The notes: generated by a model from the letters alone, not told the origin. 64,000 nt of DNA from Lederbergia lenta NBRC 16444 (GCF_001591545.1 NZ_BCVC01000001.1:1612001-1676000); one strand, 5' to 3'; counted from the first letter of the stretch, positions 39,195 to 48,233 are shown. Numbers and translations are program-made.

Positions 39195-39280
39195 AGGAGG
39201 GTTGATAACAGTATTGCTCATTATGTTTTTCCTATACCGCCCTGGATATTTTATAAGAAATAATGAAATTCTAACTCCTA
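39195..39280 (+). repeat. Dispersed intergenic repeat, copy ahead of the SUMF1-domain gene
   Basis: GGAGGGTTGATAACAGTATT, then GCTCATTATG, then CCGCCCTGGATATTTTATAA-GAAATAATGAAATTC. Parts recur at 42405-42475, 49488-49505, 50056-50120, 50476-50530 and 52957-53040. Confidence 0.55.
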
Positions 39281-39328
39281 TATAGAAATCTAATAAAAAA
39301 ATTAAAAATTCATGACTAGGAGAGGACG

Positions 39329-40075
39329 ATGATAGATAACTTAAATGAGTATTTAAAAGAATTAATGGTGTATATTCCTGAAGGAGAAATCCGCATACGA
39401 GATTTTCAAGACGACCAAAAATGGATTAGTTCAAATTATAAATTTGGAATGCCGGGTATAAGAAAAAATTTAAAGGAAGTTATTCGAAATGTTGAAATAA
39501 AGTCATTCTATCTTGGCAAATATGCTGTAACAGAAGAACTTTATGAGTTTATTATGCAGAAAGAACTTTTAACATCGAAAAAAAATCAAAAACCCGTTGT
39601 TAATGTTTCATGGTTAGATGCAGTGTTTTTTTGTAATTTACTGTCTGAAACGCTGGGTTATGACAGGTTTTATGATTGTGATATGGAAAGTAAATCAGTT
39701 GTATGCAATTATAGCTCTAATGGTTTTCGTTTACCGACAGATGCTGAATGGCAATATGCATGTAAAGCAAAATCAAAAGGATATCGGTATGGTCAAATTG
39801 ATGAAATTGCATGGTATAAAGATAATTCTAACGAACGTGTACATGTAGTTGGTGAAAAAGCACCTAATGAATGGGGCTTATACGACATGATAGGTAATAT
39901 TTGGGAGTGGTGTTGGGACTTATATGATGAAGAGAAATTCGGTAATTACAGAATAATTCGAGGAGGTAGTTGGGCGGAAGAAGAACGTGGGTGTGGGGCT
40001 ACTTGTCGTCGCAAGAGTATGCCTGATTTTAATATAGATGATATCGGTTTTAGAATTGCTAAATCAACGCTTTAA
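39329..40075 (+). CDS. SUMF1/formylglycine-generating-enzyme-domain protein
   Basis: 248 aa, ATG with AGGAG six nt upstream. SUMF1 fold signatures: FYLGKYAVTEELYEFIM, PVVNVSWLDAVFFCNLLSET, FRLPTDAEWQYACKA, NEWGLYDMIGNIWEWCWDLY and IIRGGSWAEEERGCGATCRR ending in IGFRIAKS. In true FGE two active-site cysteines lie after RGGS; here the first is replaced (EEE) and only the second is in register, so sulfatase activation is unlikely. No sulfatase gene is nearby. Role unknown. Confidence 0.85.
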   Translation: MIDNLNEYLKELMVYIPEGEIRIRDFQDDQKWISSNYKFGMPGIRKNLKEVIRNVEIKSFYLGKYAVTEELYEFIMQKELLTSKKNQKPVVNVSWLDAVFFCNLLSETLGYDRFYDCDMESKSVVCNYSSNGFRLPTDAEWQYACKAKSKGYRYGQIDEIAWYKDNSNERVHVVGEKAPNEWGLYDMIGNIWEWCWDLYDEEKFGNYRIIRGGSWAEEERGCGATCRRKSMPDFNIDDIGFRIAKSTL

Positions 40076-40221
40076 TCCGTGGATTCTGAATTGATATTCA
40101 CTTCAAGATCTCAGGACAAGGATACCATTGCTTCCTGGCAATTTAAATCAATACACATATTCCTTATTGAGTATCTGAGCTATAGTTAAAAAAGTGTAAA
40201 TCATCAATAACACCCTACAAC

Positions 40222-40253
40222 ATCGACCCGTCCATATAAATGGATAGGTCGAT
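40222..40253. repeat. GGTCGC-type dispersed hairpin, copy 1
   Basis: ATCGACC-cg-TCCAT-ataa-ATGGA-ta-GGTCGAT, followed by TTGTCTTATTT. Related hairpins lie at 45221, 49893, 50438, 52355 and 55297. It may terminate the SUMF1-domain gene. Confidence 0.65.
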
Positions 40254-40334
40254 TTGTCTTATTTAACAACTGCGTATTCTTACTGGCCCTTACCTTGAAT
40301 TTTTAAGCCCATATTTCTTACAAATTTTGCCCTT

Positions 40335-40877
40335 TTAATCATCAATAATATTCTTATTACTATCAAATAGTATCAATTGCCCTAGATAAGTGTTAGAAAT
40401 ACCTTCAGGTAACTTATTGTACTCAATAAAGTAATCAGAGCCTGATACATCTACAGTAAATGAATACATATTTTCGGAACTTAATTCAGCCTCTATACGA
40501 CTTATTTTTAAGTTATCATTTTTACCCAGTATCACTCCATACAGACCATTATTAGTTTCAAATTCTTGATAGGTAATCTCTGGAACGGAATTGCTACTGA
40601 TAAATTTTACCTTTTTATTAATACCTTTTTCAAAATGAGCATAACCTAAATGACCATCTGTGTATTTGAATTGAAATAGGACTGTATTGGTTTTCTTTAG
40701 CTCTTTTAATTGAATATATTCTATTGATTTTCTCTCAATATTTTTAGTTAGAAATTTCTCCATGGAAGAATTGGAATACTCAATATTATATTCTTCTGAA
40801 TATAAATACTTGAAAACTAATACGATAGCTATGATGGTCACTGCAAAAAAAACGATTAGTATGGATTTTTTTTTCAT
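40335..40877 (-). CDS. Membrane-anchored hypothetical protein
   Basis: 180 aa. One N-terminal membrane anchor (SILIVFFAVTIIAIVLVFKY) without a lipobox, then an extracytoplasmic domain of about 155 residues rich in Glu, Asn and Ser with alternating beta patterns (VLFQFKYTDGHLGYAHFEKG). I do not recognise the family. AT-rich, in the accessory region, no operon partner. Confidence 0.7.
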   Translation of the reverse strand: MKKKSILIVFFAVTIIAIVLVFKYLYSEEYNIEYSNSSMEKFLTKNIERKSIEYIQLKELKKTNTVLFQFKYTDGHLGYAHFEKGINKKVKFISSNSVPEITYQEFETNNGLYGVILGKNDNLKISRIEAELSSENMYSFTVDVSGSDYFIEYNKLPEGISNTYLGQLILFDSNKNIIDD

Positions 40878-41439
40878 ATTATTCTACTCTCTATATTGTT
40901 CTAACTTAAAATGACCGTTTTGGATGAGTTGTAAGATATGTGACTTTTTTCGAATGAGAACCCGAAATACTAAAGGACGCTAGATAAAATATCATATTCG
41001 GCCTTATCTATAATATAGTCAATTTGTTTTCCATGCTGTGTACTTGGGTTTACAGAAACTTGAATATATTATGCAATTTTAACTCGGTATTTACTATTAT
41101 ATTTTTCCAGATTATCTCCCCCTTTATATAATAAGACGATTGTTTTTCCAAAAAGTCTCAATTTCTTTCTTTTATTATAATATATCTATAATAAGCAACA
41201 CTCTTTTAGAAAACGGCCTTTATCAATTTTCAAGTTAATCTCTCGAAGAAAAGTCTATCTAGTGATACAGCGGGAATATTGTATCTAGTAAACGGAGTAG
41301 CCTCGCTCTCATCACCATTCACATGAACTTAAATGCCAATGTAGCTCCATCTCTATAACCTTAGTGATCTCTCGTATACTTTATCTTGTTGCGCAAGAAC
41401 CATACCTTGCTAGACATAGCCAAGCGTTACACTTGGTTT
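40878..41439. other. Non-coding, probably decayed stretch
   Basis: About 560 bp with no supported gene; it leads into the integrase scrap at 41440. AT-rich. Confidence 0.45.
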
Positions 41440-41582
41440 CTAGCCATAAAAATGTATCTCCTCTTCCTGAATCAACATTATTTAATGCATGTAGAAGAAA
41501 ATTAAAAAAGTCAGATTTACCTCAATTAAGTATCCATAGCTTAAGTCACACTCATTCGGTTTATTATTGGTATCAAATGTAA
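41440..41582 (+). pseudogene. Phage-type tyrosine integrase scrap
   Basis: SHKNVSPLPESTLFNACRRK, then LKKSDLPQLSIHSLSHTHSV. This is the segment around the His-x-x-Arg motif of phage integrases; the catalytic Arg is Ser here (HSLSHTH) and the frame stops soon after. A longer relative lies at 55455-55992. The following 41583-41897 holds no recognisable gene. Confidence 0.7.
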
Positions 41583-41897
41583 GAATAAAATTTATTGCAG
41601 GAAATATTAGACAAAGTTTTATGCAAATTAGAACAGATATGTACTCCCTTCTTTCAGAGATAATCAAAAACAATGCTAACTAGATCTTTGAAGAGTATAC
41701 AAAAAATATCTTTACTAGGCATAAATGGACAGTAATTCAAATGAAAGAGAATATAAGTATAAGAGAATTAAATAGGTTTGATACTTGCGGAATGGACTTC
41801 CCGATAAAACCAATAAAAGAGACAGGTAAGTTAAAGAAGGAATTTTCACGTTTTACTTGAATATATCTAGGTAAAGTCTGTAAATGGAGGGCTGTTT

Positions 41898-42374
41898 ATG
41901 GGATTAATTTCAATCTATACTGTTGGAAGACTAAACTATCCCTATGATCATCCAACCTCTCGTGAGTTTTATGAAGTGGGATATAAAGTAATGCGCCAAG
42001 CATATGGATCAGGAGATCTTATAGAGGAATTTTCATCAGAAGGAGTGCCTTTCCCTGAAGAAGCCAAAGGAAAGGGTTATCCTGTCCTGACACTAACTGT
42101 TTGGAAAAACCTTCATTCCTTACATCGTTTTACTTATTCAGGTAGGCATATCCAAGCGCTACAAAATAGGAGCAGTTGGATGGAGCCTTATCCTAAAAAA
42201 CACCTTTCATATGTAGTTTGGTGGACCGAAAAGGTGAAGGATGTTTCATGGGAAGAAGCATTCAAGAGATTCAACTACTATATTCAGCATGGTCCCACTC
42301 CTTTTGCATTTGATTTTAAGCACGCATTTGATGAATTTGGAGAGACGTTATTGATTAAGCCTCCACAATCGTGA
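41898..42374 (+). CDS. DUF3291 family protein
   Basis: 158 aa, ATG with GGAGGG six nt upstream. GLISIYTVGRLNYPYDHPTS, LTLTVWKNLHSLHRFTYSGR, then HLSYVVWWTEKVKDVSWEEA, which is a ferredoxin-like dimeric alpha/beta-barrel of the DUF3291 type related to antibiotic-biosynthesis monooxygenases. No catalytic role is proven. Stands alone. Confidence 0.82.
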   Translation: MGLISIYTVGRLNYPYDHPTSREFYEVGYKVMRQAYGSGDLIEEFSSEGVPFPEEAKGKGYPVLTLTVWKNLHSLHRFTYSGRHIQALQNRSSWMEPYPKKHLSYVVWWTEKVKDVSWEEAFKRFNYYIQHGPTPFAFDFKHAFDEFGETLLIKPPQS

Positions 42375-42404
42375 GGGCTGTTTTTTTATGACATATAAAA
42401 AGAT

Positions 42405-42500
42405 AACATTATTGCTCATTTTATTTTTTTTAAAACCCGACCTGGCTATTTTTATGAGACAATAAAGTAGAAATTAGCTTTAACAACTAACTAAGCGGAA
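42405..42500 (+). repeat. Dispersed intergenic repeat, copy ahead of the VOC gene
   Basis: TTGCTCATTTTATT..., then AAACCCGACCTGGCTATTTT, then TATGAGACAATAAAGTAGAA and a degenerate AACTAACTAAGCGGAATTT. Same family as at 39195, 50056, 50476 and 52957. Confidence 0.55.
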
Positions 42501-42538
42501 TTTAACAAGGATACATAATAAAATATGGAGGTTTTCGA

Positions 42539-43024
42539 ATGATACTGGGATTATATGAAGCACATTTACCAGTAAGGGATTTAAAGCGTTCAATAGAATT
42601 CTACACTGGACTTGGGCTTGAACTTGACCATATCGTTGAGGATAGATTGGCATTTTTGTGGATAGTAAAAGATAAAAGTTGGTTGGGATTATGGATAACC
42701 GATAAAGTAGAACTTGAATACCATCCTTCCATAAAACACATAGCTTTTCAAGTATCCTTAGAAGGATTAAAAAACTCTGTTAATTGGCTCAAGAATAAAG
42801 GGTATAAACCCAGAGAGGCATTTGGTTTTGAACCAATTGAACCTTTTGTGATGCCACAGCAAGATTATGCACATGCTAAAATTCATTTTAATGACTCTGA
42901 TGGTAATAGTTTAGAATTTATTTGCAAATTGGATAATCCAAAAAAACTCACAGAACGTATGTATTTGAGTAAGTGGGAGGAAATAAATAAGATCCCTTCC
43001 CCAACTAGCACTTTGGTTCAATAA
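42539..43024 (+). CDS. VOC family protein (glyoxalase/bleomycin-resistance-like)
   Basis: 161 aa, ATG with TGGAGG seven nt upstream. Single VOC module pair: YEAHLPVRDLKRSIEFYTGL (His ligand), SIKHIAFQVSLEGLKNSVNW (His) and KIHFNDSDGNSLEFICKL (Glu). A metal-dependent glyoxalase, thiol transferase (FosX/FosB-like) or dioxygenase; which one is not decidable from the sequence. Confidence 0.85.
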   Translation: MILGLYEAHLPVRDLKRSIEFYTGLGLELDHIVEDRLAFLWIVKDKSWLGLWITDKVELEYHPSIKHIAFQVSLEGLKNSVNWLKNKGYKPREAFGFEPIEPFVMPQQDYAHAKIHFNDSDGNSLEFICKLDNPKKLTERMYLSKWEEINKIPSPTSTLVQ

Positions 43025-43189
43025 AACAGACGCTAATAACTAATAAAAACAGCGTCCTACTCCGCATAGAACAAAGCAGTTAATCCTTTCCATTAATGGA
43101 GCAGTTTGTTTGAACAACAATGACTTCCTCTTTTATCCAAGTAAAGACTTGAAAGACTATTGATAATAATTATTTAGGGGAGGTTTATC

Positions 43190-43750
43190 GTGGTAGCAGT
43201 AAATGCATTTCCTATACTTGAAACAGATAGATTGATTTTAAGACAAGTAACAAAAGATGACGCGAATAGTCTTCTAAAGTATTTGTCTGATAAAGAAGTC
43301 ATGATGTACGTTGGATTAGAACCATTTAAGTCCATTGATGACGCATTGGATGAGATTTCGTGGTATAGATCAATATTCGAAAAGAGAACAGGAATAAGAT
43401 GGGGGATTACGTTGAAGGACCAAGAAGAAGTAATTGGTAGTTGTGGTTTTCTGAACTTAGTTTCACAGCATTATCGTTCTGAAATTGGTGTGGAGTTAAG
43501 TCGAGAGCACTGGGGGAAGGAAATAGCAAGTGAAGCTTTTGAAGCTGTTATTAAATATGGATTTGATCAGATGAATTTACAACGGATAGAAGCGTTAATA
43601 GAACCTCCTAATATACCGTCACAAAAATTAGCAGAAAAACAGGGGTTTGTTAGGGAAGGACTTTTGAGAAGTTATGAGTTTACTTGCGGAAAATTTGATG
43701 ATTTATATATGTATTCATTGTTAAAGCAAGAGTTCAATGTAAAACAATGA
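43190..43750 (+). CDS. GNAT family acetyltransferase, RimJ/RimL type
   Basis: 186 aa, GTG start with GGGGAGG six nt upstream. ILETDRLILRQVTKDDANSL is the classic N-terminus; GVELSREHWGKEIASEAFEA is the acetyl-CoA loop (Glu replaces the usual Gly at one position), and RIEALIEPPNIPSQKLAEKQ-GFVREGLLR the C-terminal motif. Probably acetylates a protein N-terminus or an amine; substrate unknown. Confidence 0.9.
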   Translation: MVAVNAFPILETDRLILRQVTKDDANSLLKYLSDKEVMMYVGLEPFKSIDDALDEISWYRSIFEKRTGIRWGITLKDQEEVIGSCGFLNLVSQHYRSEIGVELSREHWGKEIASEAFEAVIKYGFDQMNLQRIEALIEPPNIPSQKLAEKQGFVREGLLRSYEFTCGKFDDLYMYSLLKQEFNVKQ

Positions 43751-43853
43751 TTTTAGATTGGGAATCATTAAAATAACGAGTGCTTTAATGCAACAAACGT
43801 AATGCTTTTCTTATTGTACTAACAGGGCAGTTTAGTTGAAGAAGAATACAAAT

Positions 43854-43897
43854 ATAAAGAAGATAATTTATTTAATTAAATAGATTATCTTCTTTAT
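43854..43897. terminator. 44-nt palindrome between convergent GNAT and SMR genes
   Basis: ATAAAGAAGATAAT and its complement ATTATCTTCTTTAT enclose a self-complementary AT-rich centre. Located between convergent genes and rich in T on both sides, it is a probable bidirectional terminator. Confidence 0.65.
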
Positions 43898-43917
43898 ATT
43901 ATGATCTAAAAGAGCTT

Positions 43918-44232
43918 TTATGAAACGAGTTTTAGACCTACTGCAGCACCTAAGACCATGCCTATAAAAATAAGTCTTCTCCAATCTTTTGATTCACCAT
44001 ATATAATCATACCTAAAATTGCTCCACCAGACGCACCAATTCCTGTCCAAATTGCATAAGCCGTACCCATAGGGAGTGTTTTCATTGAATAAGCAAGAAA
44101 CACAAAACTTGCCCCAAATCCAAGAATTAGAAATAACACCGATTGCCAATTACGATCTTTATGCAACTTATTTATCATTAAAACGCCAAACATTTCAAAT
44201 AAACCTGCAACAACTAAAGAAACCCAAGCCAT
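43918..44232 (-). CDS. SMR family guanidinium exporter subunit (YkkD/GdnD-like)
   Basis: 104 aa, four membrane helices. The SMR glutamate is in VVAGLFEMFGVLMINKLHKD (residue 13), with the central GTAYAIWTGIGASGGAILGM motif. Its ATG overlaps the stop codon of the partner gene by one base. Paired SMR proteins of this kind form heterodimers; the guanidine-I riboswitch upstream identifies them as guanidinium/proton antiporters. Confidence 0.9.
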   Translation of the reverse strand: MAWVSLVVAGLFEMFGVLMINKLHKDRNWQSVLFLILGFGASFVFLAYSMKTLPMGTAYAIWTGIGASGGAILGMIIYGESKDWRRLIFIGMVLGAAVGLKLVS

Positions 44233-44573
44233 TAAGATTCAACTCCTTCTTTATCGGTGTCTTTAGTAACTAATTTCAAACCAACTACCCCTCCTAATAA
44301 AACAAAAATTAAAATAACTTTTTCTATTTTAAATGGTTCATCAAAAAATACGATATCGGAAAAAACTGTTCCAGCTGTACCTAGTCCAACAAAAACCGCA
44401 TAGACAGTTCCAACAGGTAATTTTTTGCCAGCCATAATCATTAAATAAAAACTAACGATAATAGCAATAACTGTTCCAGTCCAAGTCCAAAAATCATCTG
44501 CGTGTTTTAATCCAATCACCCAAAACACTTCGAAAAAAGCAGCGACTACTACTTTAACCCAGTTTGTGTTCAT
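44232..44573 (-). CDS. SMR family guanidinium exporter subunit (YkkC/GdnC-like)
   Basis: 113 aa, four membrane helices. [20 protein letters not shown] carries the essential Glu (residue 15), and [20 protein letters not shown] is the conserved helix-3 motif of Gdx-type SMR proteins. First gene behind the guanidine-I riboswitch, with AGGTGC upstream. Together with the next gene it should export guanidinium. Confidence 0.9.
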   Translation of the reverse strand: MNTNWVKVVVAAFFEVFWVIGLKHADDFWTWTGTVIAIIVSFYLMIMAGKKLPVGTVYAVFVGLGTAGTVFSDIVFFDEPFKIEKVILIFVLLGGVVGLKLVTKDTDKEGVES

Positions 44574-44611
44574 TCAAATAGCACCTCCGATTATATTCTT
44601 TCCCATAAGAA

Positions 44612-44745
44612 AACAAAAAAAGCCCAAGAGATAACTGTTAAAAAACAGTTCCTCCCAGGCTTTTATCCTTCCGTGACACAGCATAGCTGTGAGTTTTCTC
44701 TTGGACCAGACCAACATTCGCAGTTGCGGAACCCTAGAAAACATT
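44612..44745 (-). ncRNA. Guanidine-I (ykkC) riboswitch with terminator platform
   Basis: Minus strand: CTAGGGTTCCGCA (44725-44737), GGTCTGGTCCAAGAG and ACGGAAGGA (44666-44674 region) are the conserved blocks of the ykkC class-I guanidine aptamer. It is followed by a terminator: GCCTGGGAG and CTCTTGGGC enclose a smaller hairpin and precede seven T (44614-44664). Guanidinium binding should disrupt the terminator and switch on the SMR pair. Confidence 0.92.
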
Positions 44746-44766
44746 CAAGGTATGTAATTACTTTGT

Positions 44767-44795
44767 ATTATACACATTTTAAAATATTATTCAAT
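44767..44795 (-). promoter_or_regulatory. Promoter of the riboswitch-SMR operon
   Basis: Minus strand TTGAAT, 16 bp, TATAAT (complement of 44767-44772), about 25 nt upstream of the aptamer. Confidence 0.7.
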
Positions 44796-44980
44796 AGATC
44801 GCTTCTATCCTTTAGTTTGTGCCGAGTTATGAGTTAATAATGTGTAGAATCATATAACGAGGAGATTGGTGTAAGAGCAATGATTAACCGATGTTCTACA
44901 ATATATCCAGATTGCGGAGGCATTGGCCACTCTTAAAATTCAACTTGTTGTGCTAAAATATAAGAAAGGAGGTATTAAAT

Positions 44981-45163
44981 ATGCCTACAAATATTATTAA
45001 CATAGTAGCTATAGTTTCTATTGTTATATGGATTGCAGTGTCCCGGGAGCTTGTAAAGCCCTCAAAAGAAAAGAACGGACAAAAAATAATAACCTTAATG
45101 ACCGCGGCTTCCTTATCCACACTAATTCTGACCGTTTCACTCTTTCAAAATATTCAATTTTGA
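44981..45163 (+). CDS. Small two-helix membrane protein
   Basis: 60 aa with a very strong AAAGGAGG ribosome binding site. Two hydrophobic segments (INIVAIVSIVIWIAVS and IITLMTAASLSTLILTVSLF) joined by a basic loop (KPSKEKNGQK). Not recognised. Small size and good translation signal suggest a real peptide of unknown role. Confidence 0.65.
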   Translation: MPTNIINIVAIVSIVIWIAVSRELVKPSKEKNGQKIITLMTAASLSTLILTVSLFQNIQF

Positions 45164-45220
45164 AAATCGAGATATAACCAACAAGGAAGTATGTACTTAA
45201 TTGAATAAGAAGCACTGTCA

Positions 45221-45262
45221 AGCGACCTATTCTTATGGACAGGCCGCTTTGTCTTATTTCCT
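45221..45262. repeat. GGTCGC-type dispersed hairpin, copy 2
   Basis: AAGCGACCTATTCTTATGGA, then CAGGCCGCTTTGTCTTATTT. Same family as at 40222. Confidence 0.6.
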
Positions 45263-45333
45263 TCATTTATTTGGCAACCCTGCAAGTCCACAGTACTTTC
45301 TTACTCAATATCTGGTTACGGTTAGTGAAATAA

Positions 45334-45567
45334 TTAAGGTGAGAGATTTTCACCAGAATACTCTTTTAAATGTTCAAAAGCTAAGGTCACTGCACCTTCC
45401 TCTGTATCTATAAGAGATAACCCTTTTTTAATAGGACTCCAATACTCATATCCACAATCTTCCTGCCACCTATATACTTCTGTGGAAAAAAGACCATCCT
45501 TGCGTTTAATAATTTGCACTTTATATTGATTACTCGGAGATAAAATTTCGTGTACCACTTGTTCCAT
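45334..45567 (-). CDS. Small conserved hypothetical protein
   Basis: 77 aa from ATG at 45565-45567 (GGGAGGGG six nt upstream); 11 in-frame codons upstream are rejected. The pattern SNQYKVQIIKRKDGLFSTEV, then YEYWSPIKKGLSLIDTEEGA, is that of a small single-domain cytoplasmic protein found in Bacillaceae. Family name and function not known to me. Confidence 0.7.
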   Translation of the reverse strand: MEQVVHEILSPSNQYKVQIIKRKDGLFSTEVYRWQEDCGYEYWSPIKKGLSLIDTEEGAVTLAFEHLKEYSGENLSP

Positions 45568-45631
45568 TATTATCCCCTCCCTCTCCTCACCATTCGACAT
45601 AAGGAGAGGAAATCCTTCATTGAAATAAAAA

Positions 45632-45653
45632 AAAGCCCTTCAAGGCTCCTAAT
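45632..45653 (-). terminator. Short terminator after the acidic small protein
   Basis: AGCC-ttgaag-GGCT followed by eight T on the minus strand; the stem overlaps the region just after the stop codon at 45649. Confidence 0.6.
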
Positions 45654-45801
45654 AAAAATAATGCTTGTTTTCAGGCTCATATTCCTCATAAGATTCATCA
45701 AAATCTGCTTCTTCATCTAATTCCAAGTGCTCTTCGTAAAAATGAGGTTCTTCGTATTCTGTTTTTGTCCCTTTAAAGATATTAAAGATTCGTCCAAACA
45801 T
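45649..45801 (-). CDS. Small acidic protein
   Basis: 50 aa from ATG at 45799-45801 (GGTGAGGTG six nt upstream). A short amphipathic start (MFGRIFNIFKGTKTEY) is followed by a strongly acidic tail (EEHLELDEEADFDESYEEYE). Not recognised; possibly a spore or regulatory peptide. Confidence 0.6.
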   Translation of the reverse strand: MFGRIFNIFKGTKTEYEEPHFYEEHLELDEEADFDESYEEYEPENKHYFY

Positions 45802-46358
45802 GAAAAACACCTCACCTTCATAGTAGCTTATAACTATCTTACCCATCGAATGCTAATATAATGTGTTCGTTGTGTAAATATTCGTTTAAGACTTTGATTC
45901 AGCAAGACTTTCATCATTGCCCCTAATAACCTCGCTTCACGGTATTTCGCTCTTTATTATATACCAGCTTTTACATCATATGTGTTTCGCTAATGCAGCT
46001 AACGTTATTTTAGTAGTTTCCCACCCATTCTGAATTTCCTCCCAATTCGTCATTTACATATACTTACATTTGGACATAATTAAAAGCACTCCATAGGATG
46101 CTTTTGCTAACTAACTATAAAATACCTAATTCCCTTGCAATCTCAATACTTATTTTAACAACTTCGCCAGATGCTTCCTGAGCTCTTTTTCATATATGTC
46201 CTTATGTTTATTGCGTACGTTCTAATTAGTGGTATTAGTTTCCCCCCTTCCTCCCTATTATGACAACATTTGTCACAGAAATTAAAACCCTGTCTTTTAA
46301 CTGGATTTCCTTAACGTTCCCCTTATGCTATCATTAGCTAGTGGTTTAAACGCAAAGG
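45802..46358. other. Non-coding stretch
   Basis: About 550 bp between the acidic small protein and the zinc-ribbon peptide. No supported gene. Confidence 0.4.
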
Positions 46359-46538
46359 GTGATCATCATAGAAGAAACGAAAGATTACGACCTAAACATT
46401 ATTTATGATTTAAGAGATTCTCCTGATATAAATAGTGGCCGTTGTGATAATTGCGCACATGGCGGATTTAAAAGCTATATACAAGATTCTAATCTCGTTC
46501 GCAAATGTAAGAACTGCGGAATGATGAAGAGCATTTAA
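46359..46538 (+). CDS. Small zinc-ribbon protein
   Basis: 59 aa. GTG at 46359 is the only standard start in frame, but it overlaps the AAAGGGTGATC ribosome binding site, so translation may begin a few codons later at a rare start. CDNCAHGGFKSYIQDSNLVR-KCKNCG contains two CxxC pairs about 20 residues apart, a typical zinc ribbon. A small hairpin terminator follows (46537-46562). Not recognised further. Confidence 0.65.
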   Translation: MIIIEETKDYDLNIIYDLRDSPDINSGRCDNCAHGGFKSYIQDSNLVRKCKNCGMMKSI

Positions 46539-46562
46539 CCCTATCAGATGATGGGGTTTTAT
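46537..46562 (+). terminator. Terminator of the zinc-ribbon gene
   Basis: AACCC-tATC-aga-tGAT-GGGGTTTT followed by ATTTT; overlaps the stop codon. Confidence 0.6.
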
Positions 46563-46953
46563 TTTCGGTATACAAAAATAGCACCACTAAGAGCGATTAG
46601 AATTGTTATATAGGTACTTCTGACCTTCAGATGTAATTGAGCTATCTCCAAATCCTCATGCCATCATAAAACAATTTTGAACTTTTTATTAGCTAGCTAA
46701 TCTCATCGTATCTATAAATTTTTATAAAGTAGCCTTACATTATTTTCTTTATTGTCTTGATTTCTTCTGTTGAATTCTTTTAATACATAGTACTAGAAAA
46801 CTTTTTTTCATCGATAATAAAAACTCCCTTCAAAACTTTATATTGCTCTGTTATTTCTTAGTTGTGTCATTATTATTTCCGAATTGTCGTTCTCAAAGCT
46901 ATGTCTACTCATTTCGACATAAAAAGATAAATACCTACTACCTTTTTCTCGTT
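46563..46953. other. Non-coding stretch
   Basis: No gene supported. A minus-strand open frame at 46838-47110 overlaps the better-supported membrane protein gene and is rejected. Confidence 0.4.
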
Positions 46954-47175
46954 TCAAGTAAATCCTGGTATATAACCATTCATCAGCGTGTAATACATCA
47001 CGATCAAACATACAATTACAGATATAAAATGACAGATACCTATAGGGATCCTTAATAAACGAAGAATAAAGTACACCACAATATACGCTACCGCTGACAT
47101 TCCTAACCATATTACTAGTTGCAATAATATATTATCTAAGGTTTCTTTCATTGGACTAAAATCTATTTTTTGCAT
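46954..47175 (-). CDS. Small two-helix membrane protein
   Basis: 73 aa, ATG with GGGGGTG four nt upstream. Two long hydrophobic segments (LLQLVIWLGMSAVAYIVVYF and GICHFISVIVCLIVMYYTLM) joined by a short basic turn (RLLRIP). Not recognised. Confidence 0.6.
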   Translation of the reverse strand: MQKIDFSPMKETLDNILLQLVIWLGMSAVAYIVVYFILRLLRIPIGICHFISVIVCLIVMYYTLMNGYIPGFT

Positions 47176-47555
47176 ATTACACCCCCGACATTAATATCGG
47201 TGCTTGTTGCTATTTATTTTAGGCTTAATAAATAGCACCTCGAAGGATGCCTCCATTTCTTTACGAATTGATCCACTCTTTCTGCTATCTTACCCAGGTC
47301 GTAGCGCATAGTAATATTTTCTTTAGCAAGTGCACTAAACCCTCTTTTTTCAATAGACTATTTAATTCAGACGATATATATATGACAATCTTGTCATCGT
47401 TTTTTTTTTGGAGTCGTCTTTTTCATACCTATCATTCTTCTCCCGTTTTCTATTGAAAAATATTATTTCTAATTTATATACTCACACTTCAATCCTAATT
47501 TTGAATTCCATTTTTTATTTGATACAATGTACCAAACATTTTACGAGGTGATCCT
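47176..47555. other. Non-coding stretch with T-tracts
   Basis: No gene supported. GACAATCTTGTC followed by a run of T at about 47384-47409 may end transcripts. The end of the region contains the SRAP gene's GAGGTGAT ribosome binding site. Confidence 0.4.
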
Positions 47556-48233
47556 ATGTGCGGACGCTTTACCCTTTTTGCAACGTTTGAAGAAATAATC
47601 GATCGATTCGATATTCAACAAATGATTGACGCGGACTTATACAACCCGAACTATAACGTCGCTCCATCCCAATCTGTATTAGCTGTAATTAACGATGGGA
47701 CCAACAACCGACTAGGATATCTTCGGTGGGGTCTGATCCCCTCTTGGGCGAAAGATATAAAGATCGGATATAAAATGATTAATGCTCGATCTGAAACCTT
47801 GTCCGAAAAGCCTAGCTACCGCAATGCCTATAAAAATAAACGCTGTTTAATTCTTGCTGATAGTTTCTATGAATGGAAACGCCATGACGATAAGACAAAA
47901 ACACCTATGCGCATCAAACTTAAATCAGATAATCTATTTGCAATGGCTGGATTGTGGGAATCGTGGAAATCTCCAGAGGGTGAGTCTATCTACTCTTGCA
48001 CTGTTATCACTACAAAACCTAATAAGCTTGTTAGAGACATTCACGACCGTATGCCTGTCATTCTCAATCCAGCTGACGAGAAAATTTGGCTTGATAAATC
48101 AATTACTGATATAGATCAACTGAATAAACTGCTAACACCACTAGATGAAAACTTAATGGAAGCATACGAAGTATCATCGCTTGTCAATTCACCGAAAAAT
48201 AATTCAATTGAGCTTATTCAAAAAATATGCTAA
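47556..48233 (+). CDS. SRAP/HMCES (YedK-type) abasic-site DNA-protein crosslinker
   Basis: 225 aa. MCGRFTLFATFEE: Cys-2 becomes the N-terminal catalytic residue after removal of Met. Further active-site parts: NPNYNVAPSQ, RWGLIPSWAKD, INARSETLSEKPSYR (Asn), CLILADSFYEWKR (Glu) and VRDIHDRMPVIL (His). SRAP proteins form a stable thiazolidine link to abasic sites in single-stranded DNA and so protect replication forks. Often in Bacillus prophages and SOS-linked loci; here alone. Confidence 0.94.
   Translation: MCGRFTLFATFEEIIDRFDIQQMIDADLYNPNYNVAPSQSVLAVINDGTNNRLGYLRWGLIPSWAKDIKIGYKMINARSETLSEKPSYRNAYKNKRCLILADSFYEWKRHDDKTKTPMRIKLKSDNLFAMAGLWESWKSPEGESIYSCTVITTKPNKLVRDIHDRMPVILNPADEKIWLDKSITDIDQLNKLLTPLDENLMEAYEVSSLVNSPKNNSIELIQKIC

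Noticed and set aside
46838-47110. Open frame of 90 codons overlapping the small membrane protein gene
   Set aside because: It overlaps 46954-47175 on the same strand in another frame and has no ribosome binding site; the 73-aa frame has a good one and a membrane-protein pattern.
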